Below, piece after piece: positions 34,788 to 46,112 of a stretch of DNA of 64,000 nucleotides. Each line of letters begins with the position of its first letter. The first letter of the stretch is position 1. This DNA comes from Deroplatys truncata. Its lineage: Eukaryota; Arthropoda; Insecta; Mantodea; Mantidae. The notes beneath the pieces are model-generated. The model was given only the letters and a program-made list of their open reading frames with translations, was not told the DNA's origin and searched no databases. The stretch is from the NCBI GenBank assembly GCA_030765065.1, contig CM060988.1, positions 202,903,565 to 202,967,564 of the forward strand, read 5' to 3'. Made by a program: the position numbers and the translations under genes.

Positions 34788-37700
34788 CATTACCGAGCGG
34801 TAAAGTGTGCGACTGGCATTCCGCAGGTTCGGGTTCGCTCCCCGCCACACATTTTTCGCAGTTTCTCCGGGTCGGCAGGAGAATGTTGAAGTGATTCATC
34901 TTCTACCACGACTCTCCTGTACCCATCATCTTCCTCATCAGTTTCAGGGTTGTAGGACCAAGCGAGGATGTTCGGCGGGTTGCCGCTGGGTGTTCTGTAG
35001 AGGTTTCCTCCTGCCATCCCTGCGGGGTCTCCTCAGTTAGGTGTCTCCTCTGAGTGGACCACACTCCGGATGTTCGGCGGGATGTAGCTGGGTGTTCTGT
35101 AGAAGTTTCCTCCTGCCATCCCTGCGGGGTCTCCTCAGTTAGGTGTCTCCTCTGAGTGGACCACACCCCGGATGTTCGGTGGGATGTAGCTGGGTGTTCT
35201 GTAGAAGTTTCCTCCTGCCATCCCTGCGGGGTCTCCTCAGTTAGGTGTCTCCTCTGAGTGGACCACACCCCGGATGTTCGGCGGGATGTAGCTGGGTGTT
35301 CTGTAGAAGTTTCCTCCTGCCATCCCTGCGGGGTCTCCTCAGTTAGGTGTCTCCTCTGAGTGGACCACACCCCGGATGTTCGGCGGGATGTAGCTGGGTG
35401 TTCTGTAGAAGTTTCCTCCTGCCATCCCTGCGGGGTCTCCTCAGTTAGGTGTCTCCTCTGAGTGGACCACACCCCGGATGTTCGGCGGGTTGCCGCTGGG
35501 TGTTCTGTAGAGGTTTCCTCCTGCCATCCCTGCGGGGTCTCCTCAGTTAGGTGTCTCCTCTGAGTGGACCACATCCCGGATGTTCGGCGGGATGTAGCTG
35601 GGTGTTCTGTAGAGGTTTCCTCCTGCCATCCCTGCGGGGTCTACTCAGTTAGGTGTCTCCTCTGAGTGGACCACACCCCGGATGTTCGGCGGGATGTAGC
35701 TGGGTGTTCTGTAGAGGTTTCCTCCTGCCATCCCTGCGGGGTCTCCTCAGTTAGGTGTCTCCTCTGAGTGGACCACACCCCGGATGTTCGGCGGGATGTA
35801 GCTGGGTGTTCTGTAGAGGTTTCCTCCTGCCATCCCTGCGGGGTCTCCTCAGTTAGGTGTCTCCTCTGAGTGGACCACACCCCGGATGTTCGGCGGGATG
35901 TAGCTGGGTGTTCTGTAGAGCTTTCCTCCTGCCATCCCTGCGGAGACTCCTCAGTTAGGTGTCTCCTCTGAGTGGACCACACCCCGGATGTTCGGCGGGT
36001 TGCCGCTGGGTGTTCTGTAGAGGTTTCCTCCTGCCATCCCTGCGGGGTCTCCTCAGTTAGGTGTCTCCTCTGAGTGGACCACACCCCGGATGTTCGGCGG
36101 GTTGCCGCTGGGTGTTCTGTAGAGGTTTCCTCCTGCCATCTCTGCGGGGTCTCCTCAGTTAGGTGTCTCCTCTGAGTGGACCACACCCCGGATGTTCGGC
36201 GGGATGTAGCTGGGTGTTCTGTAGAAGTTTCCTCCTGCCATCCCTGCGGAGACTCCTCAGTTAGGTGTCTCCTCTGGGTGGACCACACCCCGGATGTTCG
36301 GCGGGATGTAGCTGCGTGTTCTGTAGAGGCTTCCTCCTGCCATCCCTGCGGAGACTCCTCAGTTAGGTGTCTCCTCTGAGTGGACCACACCCCGGATGTT
36401 CGGCGGAATGTAGCTGGGTGTTCTGTAGAGGCTTCCTCCTGCCATCCCTGCGGGGTCTCCTCAGTTAGGTGTCTCCTCTGAGTGGGTCACGCCCCGGATG
36501 TTCGGCGGGATGTAGCTGGGTGCTCTGTAGAGGCTTCCTCCTGCCATCCCTGCGGAGACTCCTCAGTTAGGTGTCTCCTCTGAGTGGACCACACCCCGGA
36601 TGTTCGGCGGGATGTAGCTGGGTGTTCTGTAGAGGCTTCCTCCTGCCATCCCTGCGGGGTCTCCTCAGTTAGGTGTCTCCTCTGAGTGGGTCACGCCCCG
36701 GATGTTCGGCGGGATGTAGCTGGGTGTTCTGTAGAGGCTTCCTCCTGCCATCCCTGCGGAGACTCCTCAGTTAGGTGTCTCCTCTGAGTGGACCACACCC
36801 CGGATGTTCGGCGGGATGTAGCTGGGTGTTCTGTAGAGGCTTCCTCCTGCCATCCCTGCGGGGTCTCCTCAGTTAGGTGTCTCCTCTGAGTGGGTCACGC
36901 CCCGGATGTTCGGCGGGATGTAGCTGGGTGTTCTGTAGAGGTTTCCTCCTGCCATCCCTGCGGAGACTCCTCAGTTAGGTGTCTCCTCTGAGTGGGACCC
37001 ACCCCGGATGTTCGGCGAGATGTAGCTGGGTGTTCTGTAGAGGCTTCCTCCTGCCATCCCTGCGGAGACTCCTCAGTTAGGTGTCTCCTCTGAGTGGACC
37101 ACACCCCGGATGTTCGGCGGCATGTAGCTGGGTGCTCTGTAGAAGTTTCCTCCCTGCCATCCCTGCGGGGTCTCCTCAGTTAGGTGTCTCCTCTGAGTGG
37201 GTCACGCCCCGGGTGTTCGGCGGCATGTAGCTGGGTGTTCTGTAGAGGTTTCCTCCTGCCATCCCTGCGGAGACTCCTCAGTTAGGTGTCTCCTCTGAGT
37301 GGGTCACGCCCCGGGTGTTCGGCGGCATGTAGCTGGGTGCTCTGTAGAAGTTTCCTCCCTGCCATCCCTGCGGAGACTCCTCAGTTAGGTGTCTCCTCTG
37401 AGTGGGTCACGCCCCGAGTGTTCGGCGGCATGTAGCTGGGTGTTCTGTAGAAGTTTCCTCCCTGCCATCCCTGCGGAGACTCCTCAGTTAGGTGTCTCCT
37501 CTGAGTGGGTCACGCCCCGGGTGTTCGGCCGCATGTAGCTGGGTGCTCTGTAGAAGTTTCCTCCCTGCCATCCCTGCGGGGTCTCCTCAGTTAGTTGTCT
37601 CCTCTGAGTGGGTCACGCCCCGGATGTTCGGCGGCATGTAGCTGGGTGCTCTGTAGAAGTTTCCTCCCTGCCATCCCTGCGGGGTCTCCTCAGTTAGTTG

Positions 37701-37975
37701 TCTCCTCTGAGTGGGCCCTGCCTCGGGTCTCGACGGCTTCTGAGTGGGCCCGGGCTGCATCGGATGCCTTGCATCTGGAAAATTAGGGAACCCGTCTATG
37801 TTTGTACCCGTCGTCATCTGGATTGGGTCGCTCTTCAGGTCTCTCCCCTCATCCCTCCCTCCCTCCTTCCCGGGTTGACGGTAGAGGCACATAGGGTCGA
37901 TTGGCCTTCCTGCGGTGTTCTGCCCCGTATTGGAGGGTATCCTCCCTTCCTCCGTATCTTTACTTTTACCATACT
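34788..37975 (+). mobile_element. tRNA-derived SINE (family 3) expanded by an internal array
   Basis: Head at 34788-34860 with a tRNA-like start (TTACCGAGCGGTAAAGTGTG) and B-box-like GGTTCGCTCCC. The body matches 27120-27230 (CATCTTCTACCACG, GTTTCAGGGTTGTAGGAC, then GGGTTGCCGCTGGGTGT). The body then repeats in tandem (34966-37715). A C/T-rich tail (37716-37975) containing CATCCCTCCCTC is shared with the tail at 27410. The simplest reading is one SINE whose internal segment expanded. Confidence 0.6.
34966..37715. repeat. 102/103-bp tandem array, about 27 copies
   Basis: Unit starts at 34966, 35068 and 35170, each GGATGTTCGG... with CTGCCATCCCTGCGG and TCAGTTAGGTGTCTCCTCTG. Units on the left are 102 bp. 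Several right-hand units gain a base (TCCTCCCTGCC) and become 103 bp. Because 102 is a multiple of three, minus-strand frames of 223 and 249 codons run through with a 34-residue repeat (STQRRHLTEETPQGWQEE). These stop wherever the 103-bp units or single changes occur, so they are by-products of the repeat. Confidence 0.95.
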
Positions 37976-37977
37976 AT

Positions 37978-38215
37978 GATTTACATGTAAAGATTTTCGT
38001 TATGATGATTAAAATGATAGAAGTTTAATATATTGAAATGAGAAATAAAATGCATATCTTGAATTTTCTGTGAACTTCAATCTTGACTGAATTTTGTATG
38101 CAAAGGAAATCTTAGAAGATAGACACAATACTGCAGAGCTCATTAAAATACACAACTTGTGTGGAATGTTTTCGTAGCCTTTGGCCATTTTCTAAATATT
38201 TCTTATTGGAAGTTT
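37978..38215 (-). mobile_element. TCTG-family fragment (copy N)
   Basis: Minus-orientation middle part: AAATAAAATGCATATCTTGA, AATTTTCTGTGAACTTC, ATTAAAATACACAACTTGTG, then a GCCATTTTCTAAATATTTCT stretch. Ends are missing. Confidence 0.65.
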
Positions 38216-38737
38216 AGACCTCTCTAAATGTCAGCTAAGGACATGCTTCAAAGTTTGGGATTCTTCTACCCCTCCCCTTCATTTCTTTCCAACGCAAGAG
38301 CTTGTTATCACGAATAAATATTTGAATGTTGTTTCCGCAGCTGTTACCTTCTTGTTTCATTTCATACCATTCCTAGGTGAAAATATGTTGTAAGGTAGCA
38401 GGGGTAGAAGCAGAGCCGCCCACGGAGGAAGACATGGTGCAAGTTGAGGGGAATACAAAAATATTCAAGTAAATTGATGTAGGTAATATAGGCACATTTA
38501 TTAGCATTCCCAATCGGATACCGTAATTGTTAACTCAGTTTGTTAATCTAAATGTACTGTATCCCCCCAAAAAACTAATACAATTCATACTGTATGCTAT
38601 AATGTGGCACATCAAATAATTTTTGGAAATGTATAAAAGGAACTATTAACACTATGTAGTTATTATTACTCTATTTAGATAGATACAACAGGATACATTG
38701 AAACACCATGTAATAAAATACACCATCACCTGCCAAA
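38216..38737. other. No recognisable feature
   Basis: No relic or repeat recognised. Confidence 0.4.
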
Positions 38738-38862
38738 TGTAGGTAGAGAAGGTATTGCATTCCACCCAAACATTCGATACCCAGAGTTCACCGGAAATAC
38801 AAGTTTTGAGGCTCTCTGAATAAAAGAAAATATTTTAGAAAAAGGTTCGCGTGTGTGTGCTA
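38738..38862 (-). mobile_element. TCTG-family 3'-end fragment (copy O)
   Basis: GTAGGTAGAGAAGGTATTGC, ATTCCACCCAAACATTCGAT and TTCACCGGAAATACAAGTTT match the family 3' end in reverse. The fragment ends at the microsatellite position (GTGTGTGTGC). Confidence 0.7.
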
Positions 38863-39571
38863 CATTACACATTTTGTTATGGATACAAAGAGAACAGTGA
38901 CAGTGAAATGTTTAACAACTGGACGCTATATGCTGGCCTTAAAATTCCGTACTGTTTCCACGACATCGCGAGAAACAACTGAATGTTGACAGGACTAAAG
39001 AATGACCAGTAAATGAACAATTCGAACCATTAATAACGGATATCTCAGAAACGGCCATTGCCACAAAAAAACCTTATTTGAAATAAATTGTGTGTTTAAA
39101 AGACATCTACATTTCTTGTGTAGTACGTTTTCGTCTATCGCTTAACGTTTACAACTTCTAAAAGATTATACAAGATTCCTTCCGAATGAAGAGGACTTCA
39201 CAGGCTCTTCTCAGAAAATTTAAGATATATATTTTATTTGTCATGTAAATATCTTTGATATATGGTATTTTAATTAAAATCGTTATAGGCATTTTTTTAG
39301 AAAAGTGTTCCATGTTAAAGGTATTTGGGATGGGGGATTTTCTTGAAAATTTTCGTGTCGTATCCTTAGAAGAGCTGAACTTAAATACCAAGTACTTGAC
39401 GTTTTTCCTTTTTTGCGTTATGCTGTTCACAGACACACACACGCACGGACATATTTCCAAAAATGCTTTATTGGATTCAGGGGGGCTTAAAACATGTATT
39501 TCCGGAGAAATCTCGGTATCGAACTTTTGGGCGGAATGCAATACTTCCCCTACTTACTGTACGTAGTAGAG
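38863..39571 (+). mobile_element. TCTG-family element lacking its 5' end (copy O2)
   Basis: Starts within the 5' region (TACATTACACATTTTGTTAT) and continues to TACTTACTGTACGTAGTAGAG. It is head-to-head with copy O, like an inverted pair. It closely resembles copy U (55320 onward), sharing TGGACGCTATATGCTGGCCT. Confidence 0.75.
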
Positions 39572-40054
39572 TACCTTTATCCCATTCTCCCCCAACCATG
39601 CCCATAATTCTCTTTCCCCCCTTTTTTCTTTTAAGTTTCATTCCAATTTATTCTTTAACTTTCAATTAACGTCTCCTCAGCTTGCTGTGTACGTGCGAAT
39701 AGTAAGCCTACCTCTTTCAGTAAACGCCGCGCGGGAATTGAAAGTAACAATGGAAAATAACTGTGTGTTCGACGAAAACCTCTTTCTCTCGCTTTACCGC
39801 TATAAAGAAGTCCGCAATAATGCAATTGACAATGAGCGATTCTATCCCAACAGAATCAGTAGTCTGCTGTTCGTGAATGTGAGTTTGTTACTGTGAGAGA
39901 CGTCATCTGTTTGCGTGGAGGCGAAGGCTGGGCACGCAGAGACGGCAGTAACCTCACCCGCGCAGTTCCGAGAATTATTAAGACTGGTTTCTGCTCGAAA
40001 CTACTAGAAATCGCTGAGACTGAAGTTCCAGCATGAATGAGCACATTCTGGTAA
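39572..40054 (+). other. Upstream region of the hAT transposase
   Basis: C/T-rich at first, then CpG-containing sequence before the transposase. A 69-codon open frame (39687-39896) is unrecognised. The 5' terminal repeat of the hAT element should lie in or near here, but I could not identify it. Confidence 0.4.
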
Positions 40055-41621
40055 TTGTCGCGGTGTTACAAGAAAATGTGGACAGCGAATGGGCGCAAGA
40101 GTGACTTATGTGACAGTCGCATTGTGTTAGCAAAGTCAGCTAGTGTTAGCTCTCCAAACGAGTGTACTAGTACTAGATTTTATAATGCCAAAGGTACCCA
40201 GTGCTCATTTATTGTTCTGGCTGAGGAATTCAAACAAGATTTCATAGACACTGATGGAACTGTTATGCGATGTACTATTTGTGATTCAGGAATTTTGTTA
40301 GATGAAAAACACCAGCGAGATCGCATCAAACAACACATTTCCAGCTCTAAGCATCAAATGAACAAGACTCTTCAAGCAAACAAATCACGGCAACCTCTAT
40401 TACGAAATGCGTTTCAACAGAGTCCTACAAAAAGCCAAAATTTGAAGGAATTAAACATTGATTTGTGTGCAGCTCTTACACAAGCAGGTATTCCGCTCAA
40501 TAAGGTGAACCATCCAGCGTTCAAGGGATTTCTTGAAAAATACAAAAAGATGTCAATGCCCGATGAGAGTACTTTAAGAAAAACTACATGGAGCCTGTTT
40601 ACCAAGAAACCATAGAAAGAATAAAGTCTGATTACGATGTGGGAATCATTGTGGATGAAACGATAGACTCAATGGAACGATATGTTTTGAACATTTTAGT
40701 TTTTCCCTTAGAAGGGGAGAAAGTTAAGCCCATGTTGTTAAAAATGTACGAGCTGCAGAAAGCCAATGCCGGTACAGTAATGCAATCCATTATGGACTTC
40801 TGCCAAAAACTCTGGCCTACTGGTATCGAGTTTGAAAAACTTCTTCTTGTGGTTACGGACCAGGTTCCATACATGGTTTCAGCTGTTAACCAATTGAAAC
40901 CTTTATTTCCTAACATGAAGCATGTGACATGCTTGGCTCATGCCCTTCACAGGGTTTGTAAATCCATAAGGAACGAATACGACATCGCAAATCAATTCAT
41001 CTCTGCCCTGAAGAAGATTCTACTGAAAGCTCCGAGCCGTGTTGTTTACTATAGGGAAATCACTGGCCTGCCCCTTCCAAATTTCACGGTCATTACTCGC
41101 TGGAGATCTTGGATTGAGTGTGCTGCTATATTGTGTGAGAATTTTGACAAAATTAAAGAGTTTGTGCTTTCTATGGATCCATCCGATGCAGGTGCAATTT
41201 CTATGGCGCAGCAACTTCTGTTACCGGAGAAAATACATAATTTGCAACAGAACTATATTGTGTCCATAGTTACAAGTACCTGCCTGCAGCTATTGAACGA
41301 TTGGAAGAACAAGGTCTGGAGAAGGAAAAACAATGGGATATTTTTACTTCCATGAGGGAGCAGTTAGATGGCTTTGCCAAAGACAAACTTGAATCTAGTC
41401 TTCAGAAGAATCCAGACATTGAGGAATTCGCCACATTTGTAGAGTTGCCATTTCAAGTGAATACAAGGTTTGCCCCACTGGTTTCTGTGGATGTTGAAAG
41501 AAGTTTTAGCATCTACAAACACATTCTATCTCCTAATAGAAACAGACTTACTTTTAAAAATGTGGAGATGCTTAATGTCTTGAAGTATAACAGCTTCATG
41601 TTTTTTTCCTTCTTTTGATGA
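40055..41621 (+). pseudogene. hAT-superfamily transposase, nearly intact, two frameshifts
   Basis: A DNA transposase that would excise and insert its element. In frame 1 (40055-40615) a BED-like zinc finger is seen (C-x2-C at 40271-40282; HISSSKH near 40336), then LCAALTQAGIPLNKVNHPAF. After a 1-nt loss in an A-run near 40580, the frame from 40588 carries VDET (first acidic residue, Asp codon 40654), VTDQVPYMVSAV, TCLAHAL (about 40927) and TRWRSW (about 41095). After a second 1-nt loss near 41272, the frame from 41301 carries SVDVERSFSIYKHILSPNR, the hAT C-terminal dimerisation motif, and ends at 41621. The domain order and the absence of other stops resemble the CGGBP1-like hAT group. It is inactive as read. 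Sequencing error in the A-run cannot be excluded. Confidence 0.85.
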
Positions 41622-41690
41622 GGGATAATTTGATGTACTTGTTTGTAGTTCAATAAATTAGAATAGAGGAAAGAGAAATCGTTCAATTAG

Positions 41691-42354
41691 TTAAGGGAAT
41701 GCACAACTGAAATTAACCCAAAATCTCCATTGCTTGTAGTTTTAGAATCCACTTTTATTTTTGACCTAGCGAACGCTTCGGGATCGTTACGAGACTTTTT
41801 AAATATCCTTGCGCATTTGGTTGATAGGTGTTTATATTTTTAAAACTTGATTTTAAGGAGTTTCTTATTTTCAGCATTTCTGCATATTCAAAATGTTCCA
41901 CACTATGTAGTTTTCATCCATTCATATTGACTTTTTTATGCTTACTTAAAAAAACCAAATAAATAAAACTGTCATATAATTTTTTTGTGTAATGAATAGT
42001 TTTTGCGCTACTAATTTTTGAAGATAACAACGTATACAAAAAAACCAGAAAACACAATACAAAACTGCAAAACATTTTTCTTTTAGATTAAGAAAGGTAG
42101 AAATAAATTATATGACAGGTTTGTAGTTCCTCGACATAGAAGCAACACAATTTTTTTTAAAAAATTCATGTGTTGCATTTTACATATATTCATAATTTTA
42201 TATTTTGAAAATTAATAACTTTAAAACTAATTAAGATTTTGGATTGAAATTCACAAAACAATTATATCTAAAGAAGGCTGACACGTGGTTAAAATTTCAG
42301 CCCAATTAAATGGATAGTTTAGAAAATAGCAATTTCAGTTGTGCATCCCCTTAA
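41691..42354. mobile_element. Miniature element with TTAA ends (piggyBac-like MITE)
   Basis: A 664-bp AT-rich, non-coding element. TTAAGGGAATGCACAACTGA at the left is the reverse complement of the right end (CAGTTGTGCATCCCCTTAA) with one mismatch over about 24 bp. TTAA occupies both outer edges (41691-41694 and 42351-42354), as in piggyBac-type target duplications. It lies 70 bp after the hAT stop. Confidence 0.75.
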
Positions 42355-42429
42355 ATAAGCCAGCACCTTATTGTCCCTTTTTTCACCTTTTCCCTTCCTT
42401 TTTTCATCTGAAATTTGCACCTAAAAATC

Positions 42430-42525
42430 CTAACCGTGGTAATAAGCTTTAGTACGACTAGTTTGTATACCTACTAATAAACAATAGAGAATAGAGAAAG
42501 TCGTGTGAATGTATCACCTCAGAGT
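42430..42525 (-). mobile_element. TCTG-family 5'-end fragment (copy Q)
   Basis: AGAGAAAGTCGTGTGAATGT followed by ATCACCTCAGAG is the family 5' terminus in reverse. The rest of the element is absent. Confidence 0.6.
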
Positions 42526-43239
42526 TTTTGTAAAAGTGCAATAAAACTGAAGATTTTAAAGAAAACGATTTGTAAGTGAGTGCTTCACAAAACAACGCAC
42601 ACCTTGAAACTGAAATGTTTGCTTACGTCATCACGTCATATATCCATGAAAGTTACAGGCGCGTTCGCTTTCACCTGCAGCATCGTACATCACCTGTTAA
42701 AGGGATGGTCGGCAGGAGATCAATTAATTACGTGCACTCGCCACTTTCTGCCTTTTTATTTCCTTGTGGCGTTTCGTGAAAGTGGGTATGTGCTGACATA
42801 TATCTTCAACATTAATATCACAAACTGTAAATCATTTAGAATGATTAGAACATTCTTAATTACTACGTTCATTCGTTTTGAAACGAAGGTTGTTTATGAG
42901 GGTAGTTTGAACAATGTGTAGGCTTATAGGCCAAGGTCCATTGCCATCTAAGGGAATAGCGAATCAACATCAAAAACATCTCACATTTCGTTGCACACGA
43001 GAGTTGATCTCGTTTTTAACGTAATTTCTCTTGTTTCAACAAATCTCGCTATACACGTGAGTTGATTTTGTTCTAAACGTGATTTCTCTTAGTTTCAGGA
43101 ATCAATATAATATTATTTATTGGTATATTACAAATTTGAGCGCTGTATAAAAATAGTATAGGCCTACGGCCTTCGTTTCGCAAACATTGCTGCTCGCAAA
43201 ATAAAACACTTGTATCATAATTTATTATCATGGAACAGA
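42526..43239. other. No recognisable feature
   Basis: Open frames of 67 and 113 codons (42576-42921) overlap in different frames and show no domain. Confidence 0.4.
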
Positions 43240-43620
43240 ACTATAACCAAAGAAACTAAGTTGCAAGTATAGAATCATTAACGAGAAGCACCGCCACATA
43301 TGGGGGCTGAAATTTGGAAACTCGACAAAGATATCTATGTAAATGGACTTTTTAAGGTCAGAAAAAAATTAGGAGCACTGTTATTAGGAAGAAATGAATT
43401 CTGTGGTAGAACATGTCGTAAACAGCTAAACTGTTGTGGACACATCAGGAGAATGTCAGAGGAAAGTTTGGGAATGGTGTCCACCTGGGAGAAGAGAAAG
43501 AGGTAGACCCAGAAATCTTTGAATGTAGGAAAAAAGGAGGAGGAATGGAATGACGAGAAGAAACAGAAAGATGTTTGCTAGACTCTAATTAATATTTATT
43601 TTTAATTGATTATTGAGCCT
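43240..43620 (+). pseudogene. LINE ORF2 C-terminal relic
   Basis: The plus strand shows GAEIWKLDKDIYV, then RKQLNCCGHIRRMSEESLGM, and, after a frame change, STWEKRKRGRPRNL. The pattern 'GAE.W.L..... / L.W.GH..RM.EE / GRRKRGRPR..W' is the classic end of reverse transcriptases in insect non-LTR elements. Stops and frameshifts show it is long dead. It lies between the MITE region and the second hAT element. Confidence 0.7.
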
Positions 43621-43973
43621 GCAAAATACGAGTTCGCGTGTTCTGATTGCTAGCAGCATCTATGCTCTCTTCTCCTTTACTAGACTGAGGGTGAATGTGA
43701 ATCACACTAATTAAAGTTATATTGTAGTATTTAATTCTGAAGATTTCAAAGTAAGAGGTAAATGTTAAACACTTTACAAAATTGTGTGTTTGTTACGTAG
43801 GACCCATTTCCACTTTGTTTTAATTTAGGTTTATGTGTGATTCAATTGGGACTCGCAATGCAATGTTTGTAAGGTGCGGAATTATATAACAAAGTTACAC
43901 AGTTTTTGTATCACACACAAATGTTTATTACATTGTTCCTGATTATACAAAGTAACGCGACTGAGTTCGGACG
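43621..43973. other. No recognisable feature
   Basis: AT-rich sequence between the LINE relic and the second hAT element. Confidence 0.4.
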
Positions 43974-44963
43974 TAGGATTGCCAGATCTCCGGGTATACG
44001 GACCAATGACTTTAATGTCGCCTTACTCGTTCATCATTTTGAATGGGTCGAATGCTAATTTCTAATTGTAACAAAACGCTATGTCTCTATTCTTATTCTG
44101 GCGTCTGTAGTATTCGGCTCACATTATCTCGCAAGCCGCGGAAACGTCAATTTTGTGTGTTCGCTCGTTCATCGTCGCTAGTCAGTTTACCGGCAATTAT
44201 TGCAACGGTCGGATCGTGAGTCAATACACTACCACTACCTTTCATAATTCGGAATAGTTTGTTGTTCTGTGATAGTGAGTAATAACGGCGATATGTAAGT
44301 TCGTTCCGTGAAGAATGGTTGCACGACGAAAATTATAAAGAGTGGTTACAAAAAGTTGATAGTGACAAGTGCAGAATATGCAGTATCTCATTTACTGTTA
44401 AATATGCCGACGTGAAGGTCGTGAATAAACATTTACAATCACAAAGACACAAGGCGAATATTATCATACAAAAACAAAATCAACCTCTTCTTAAATTCTT
44501 ACCAAAACAATTCTCTGCACAAGATGACAAAATCACTGCAACGGAATTAACTTTGACTTATCATTCTTACAATTCTCAAGATTGTGGCAATAAATTGTAT
44601 CCACATGTTTTCAGAGACTTCCGTAGCAACGAAAGTAGGGTGCGGCCTTATGCTAAAGAGAAGCTACTAAGCGAATTAAAGCAAAGTGTTCCGTTTACAT
44701 TAGGTTCAGACGCTTCAAATAAGGGCAATAAACACATTACCCGATAGTTGTAACCTACTTTTCCAAAGACAAAGGAAAATGTAACGAAGTTCTTAATTTC
44801 TATGAAGATGTAAACAAATCTGCAGAAGCCATTTTAAATAAACTAAAACCTATTTGATTGAAAAATGGTTTAACACTAAACAATGTAGTTTCTTATTTAG
44901 CCGACAATGCTTCAGTTAATTTCGGTAAACATAATTCTGTCTTTACTATATTAAAAGAAAAAA

Positions 44964-45234
44964 TCTGATGTGTTACACTCACATGACTTTCTCTACTCTT
45001 GTACAAACTATTTTTACAAACTCTTATTCTCCATGTGCTTCATGTTAATCGAGATAAACATTTGCAGACTCTATCTTATTGCTAATTTTCTTGTACATGT
45101 AAGGGGAATATATATATACAGGGCAATATAGAAATACAGTAGCCTTTAAGCATATACATATCTCTTAATAGCTGGTTGCTAGGTGCAGCACCATTCCCTT
45201 TGCCACAGATCTTTGCATATACAAGACAAAAAAA
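44964..45234 (+). mobile_element. TCTG-family partial 5' unit (copy P1)
   Basis: The first 271 bp of the family, from TCTGATGTG to CATATACAAGACAAAAAAA, directly followed by a complete copy. It repeats the same stretch as the start of P2, except that P2 lacks 13 bp after GTACAAACT and the two differ near 45105-45125. Confidence 0.85.
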
Positions 45235-46112
45235 TCTGATGTGTTACACTCACATGACTTTCTCTACTCTTGTACAAACTCTTATTCTCCATGTACTTCA
45301 TGTTAATCGAGATAAACATTTGCAGACTCTATCTTATTGCTAATTTTCTTGTAGATGTAAGGGGAATATATATTTACAAGGGCAATATAGAAATACAGTA
45401 GCCTTTAAGCACATACATATCTCTTAATAGCTGGTTGCTAGGTGCAGCACCATTCTCTTTGCCACAGATCTTTGCATATACAAGACAAAAAAATGAATAA
45501 CGAATTCCCATTTGAGAAAATAAGTATTGAAAAATTTAAGGGAATAACAAGCAATATCTCGAAAATGGTTCACTCAACAACAAAAAATGTATATGTCATA
45601 AATTGTGTATTTTAACGCGATCTACATTTTTTGTGTAGTCAAATTTTGTCTATCTCTTATGGTTTACCAGTATGCAAAGCTCGTTCACAATGAAGAATAC
45701 TTTTGGAGACATTCCCAGAAAATTCAAGATATACATTTTATTTGTCATGAAAATATCTTAAACATATGATATTTTAATCAAAATCGTTAGAGCCATTTTT
45801 GAGAAAATTAAAATTTTCGAAAAATCTTCCATGTAAAGGGTAATCTGGGTGGGGGGATTTTCTTGAAAACCTTCGTGTCGCATCTCTGAAAGATACTGAA
45901 CCTAAATACCAAGTTTGGTGTTCATCCGACTGTTCGTTTCTGAGTTATGCTGTTCACAGACAGACACACACACACGGACATTTTCCAAAAATGTTTTTTT
46001 TTTTGGATTCAGGGGGTCTCAAAACATGTATTTCCGGTGAAATCTCGGTATCGAATTTTTGGGTGGAATACAATACTATCCCTACTTACTATACGTAGTA
46101 GAGAAAGTAAAA
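45235..46112 (+). mobile_element. TCTG-family element, full length (copy P2)
   Basis: A complete copy ending GTAGAGAAAGTAAAAAA. The hAT transposase frame resumes immediately after (46113), so the P1+P2 pair was inserted in the A-run ATTAAAAGAAAAAA of the hAT gene. CA microsatellite at 45965-45974. Confidence 0.87.

Noticed and set aside
34903..36390. Minus-strand 223- and 249-codon proteins with 34-residue repeats
   Set aside because: The 102-bp unit keeps frames open by arithmetic. They are broken by 103-bp units, and the context is an expanded SINE.
39687..39896. 69-codon frame upstream of the hAT as a separate gene
   Set aside because: Probably within the 5' region of the hAT element. 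No motif recognised.
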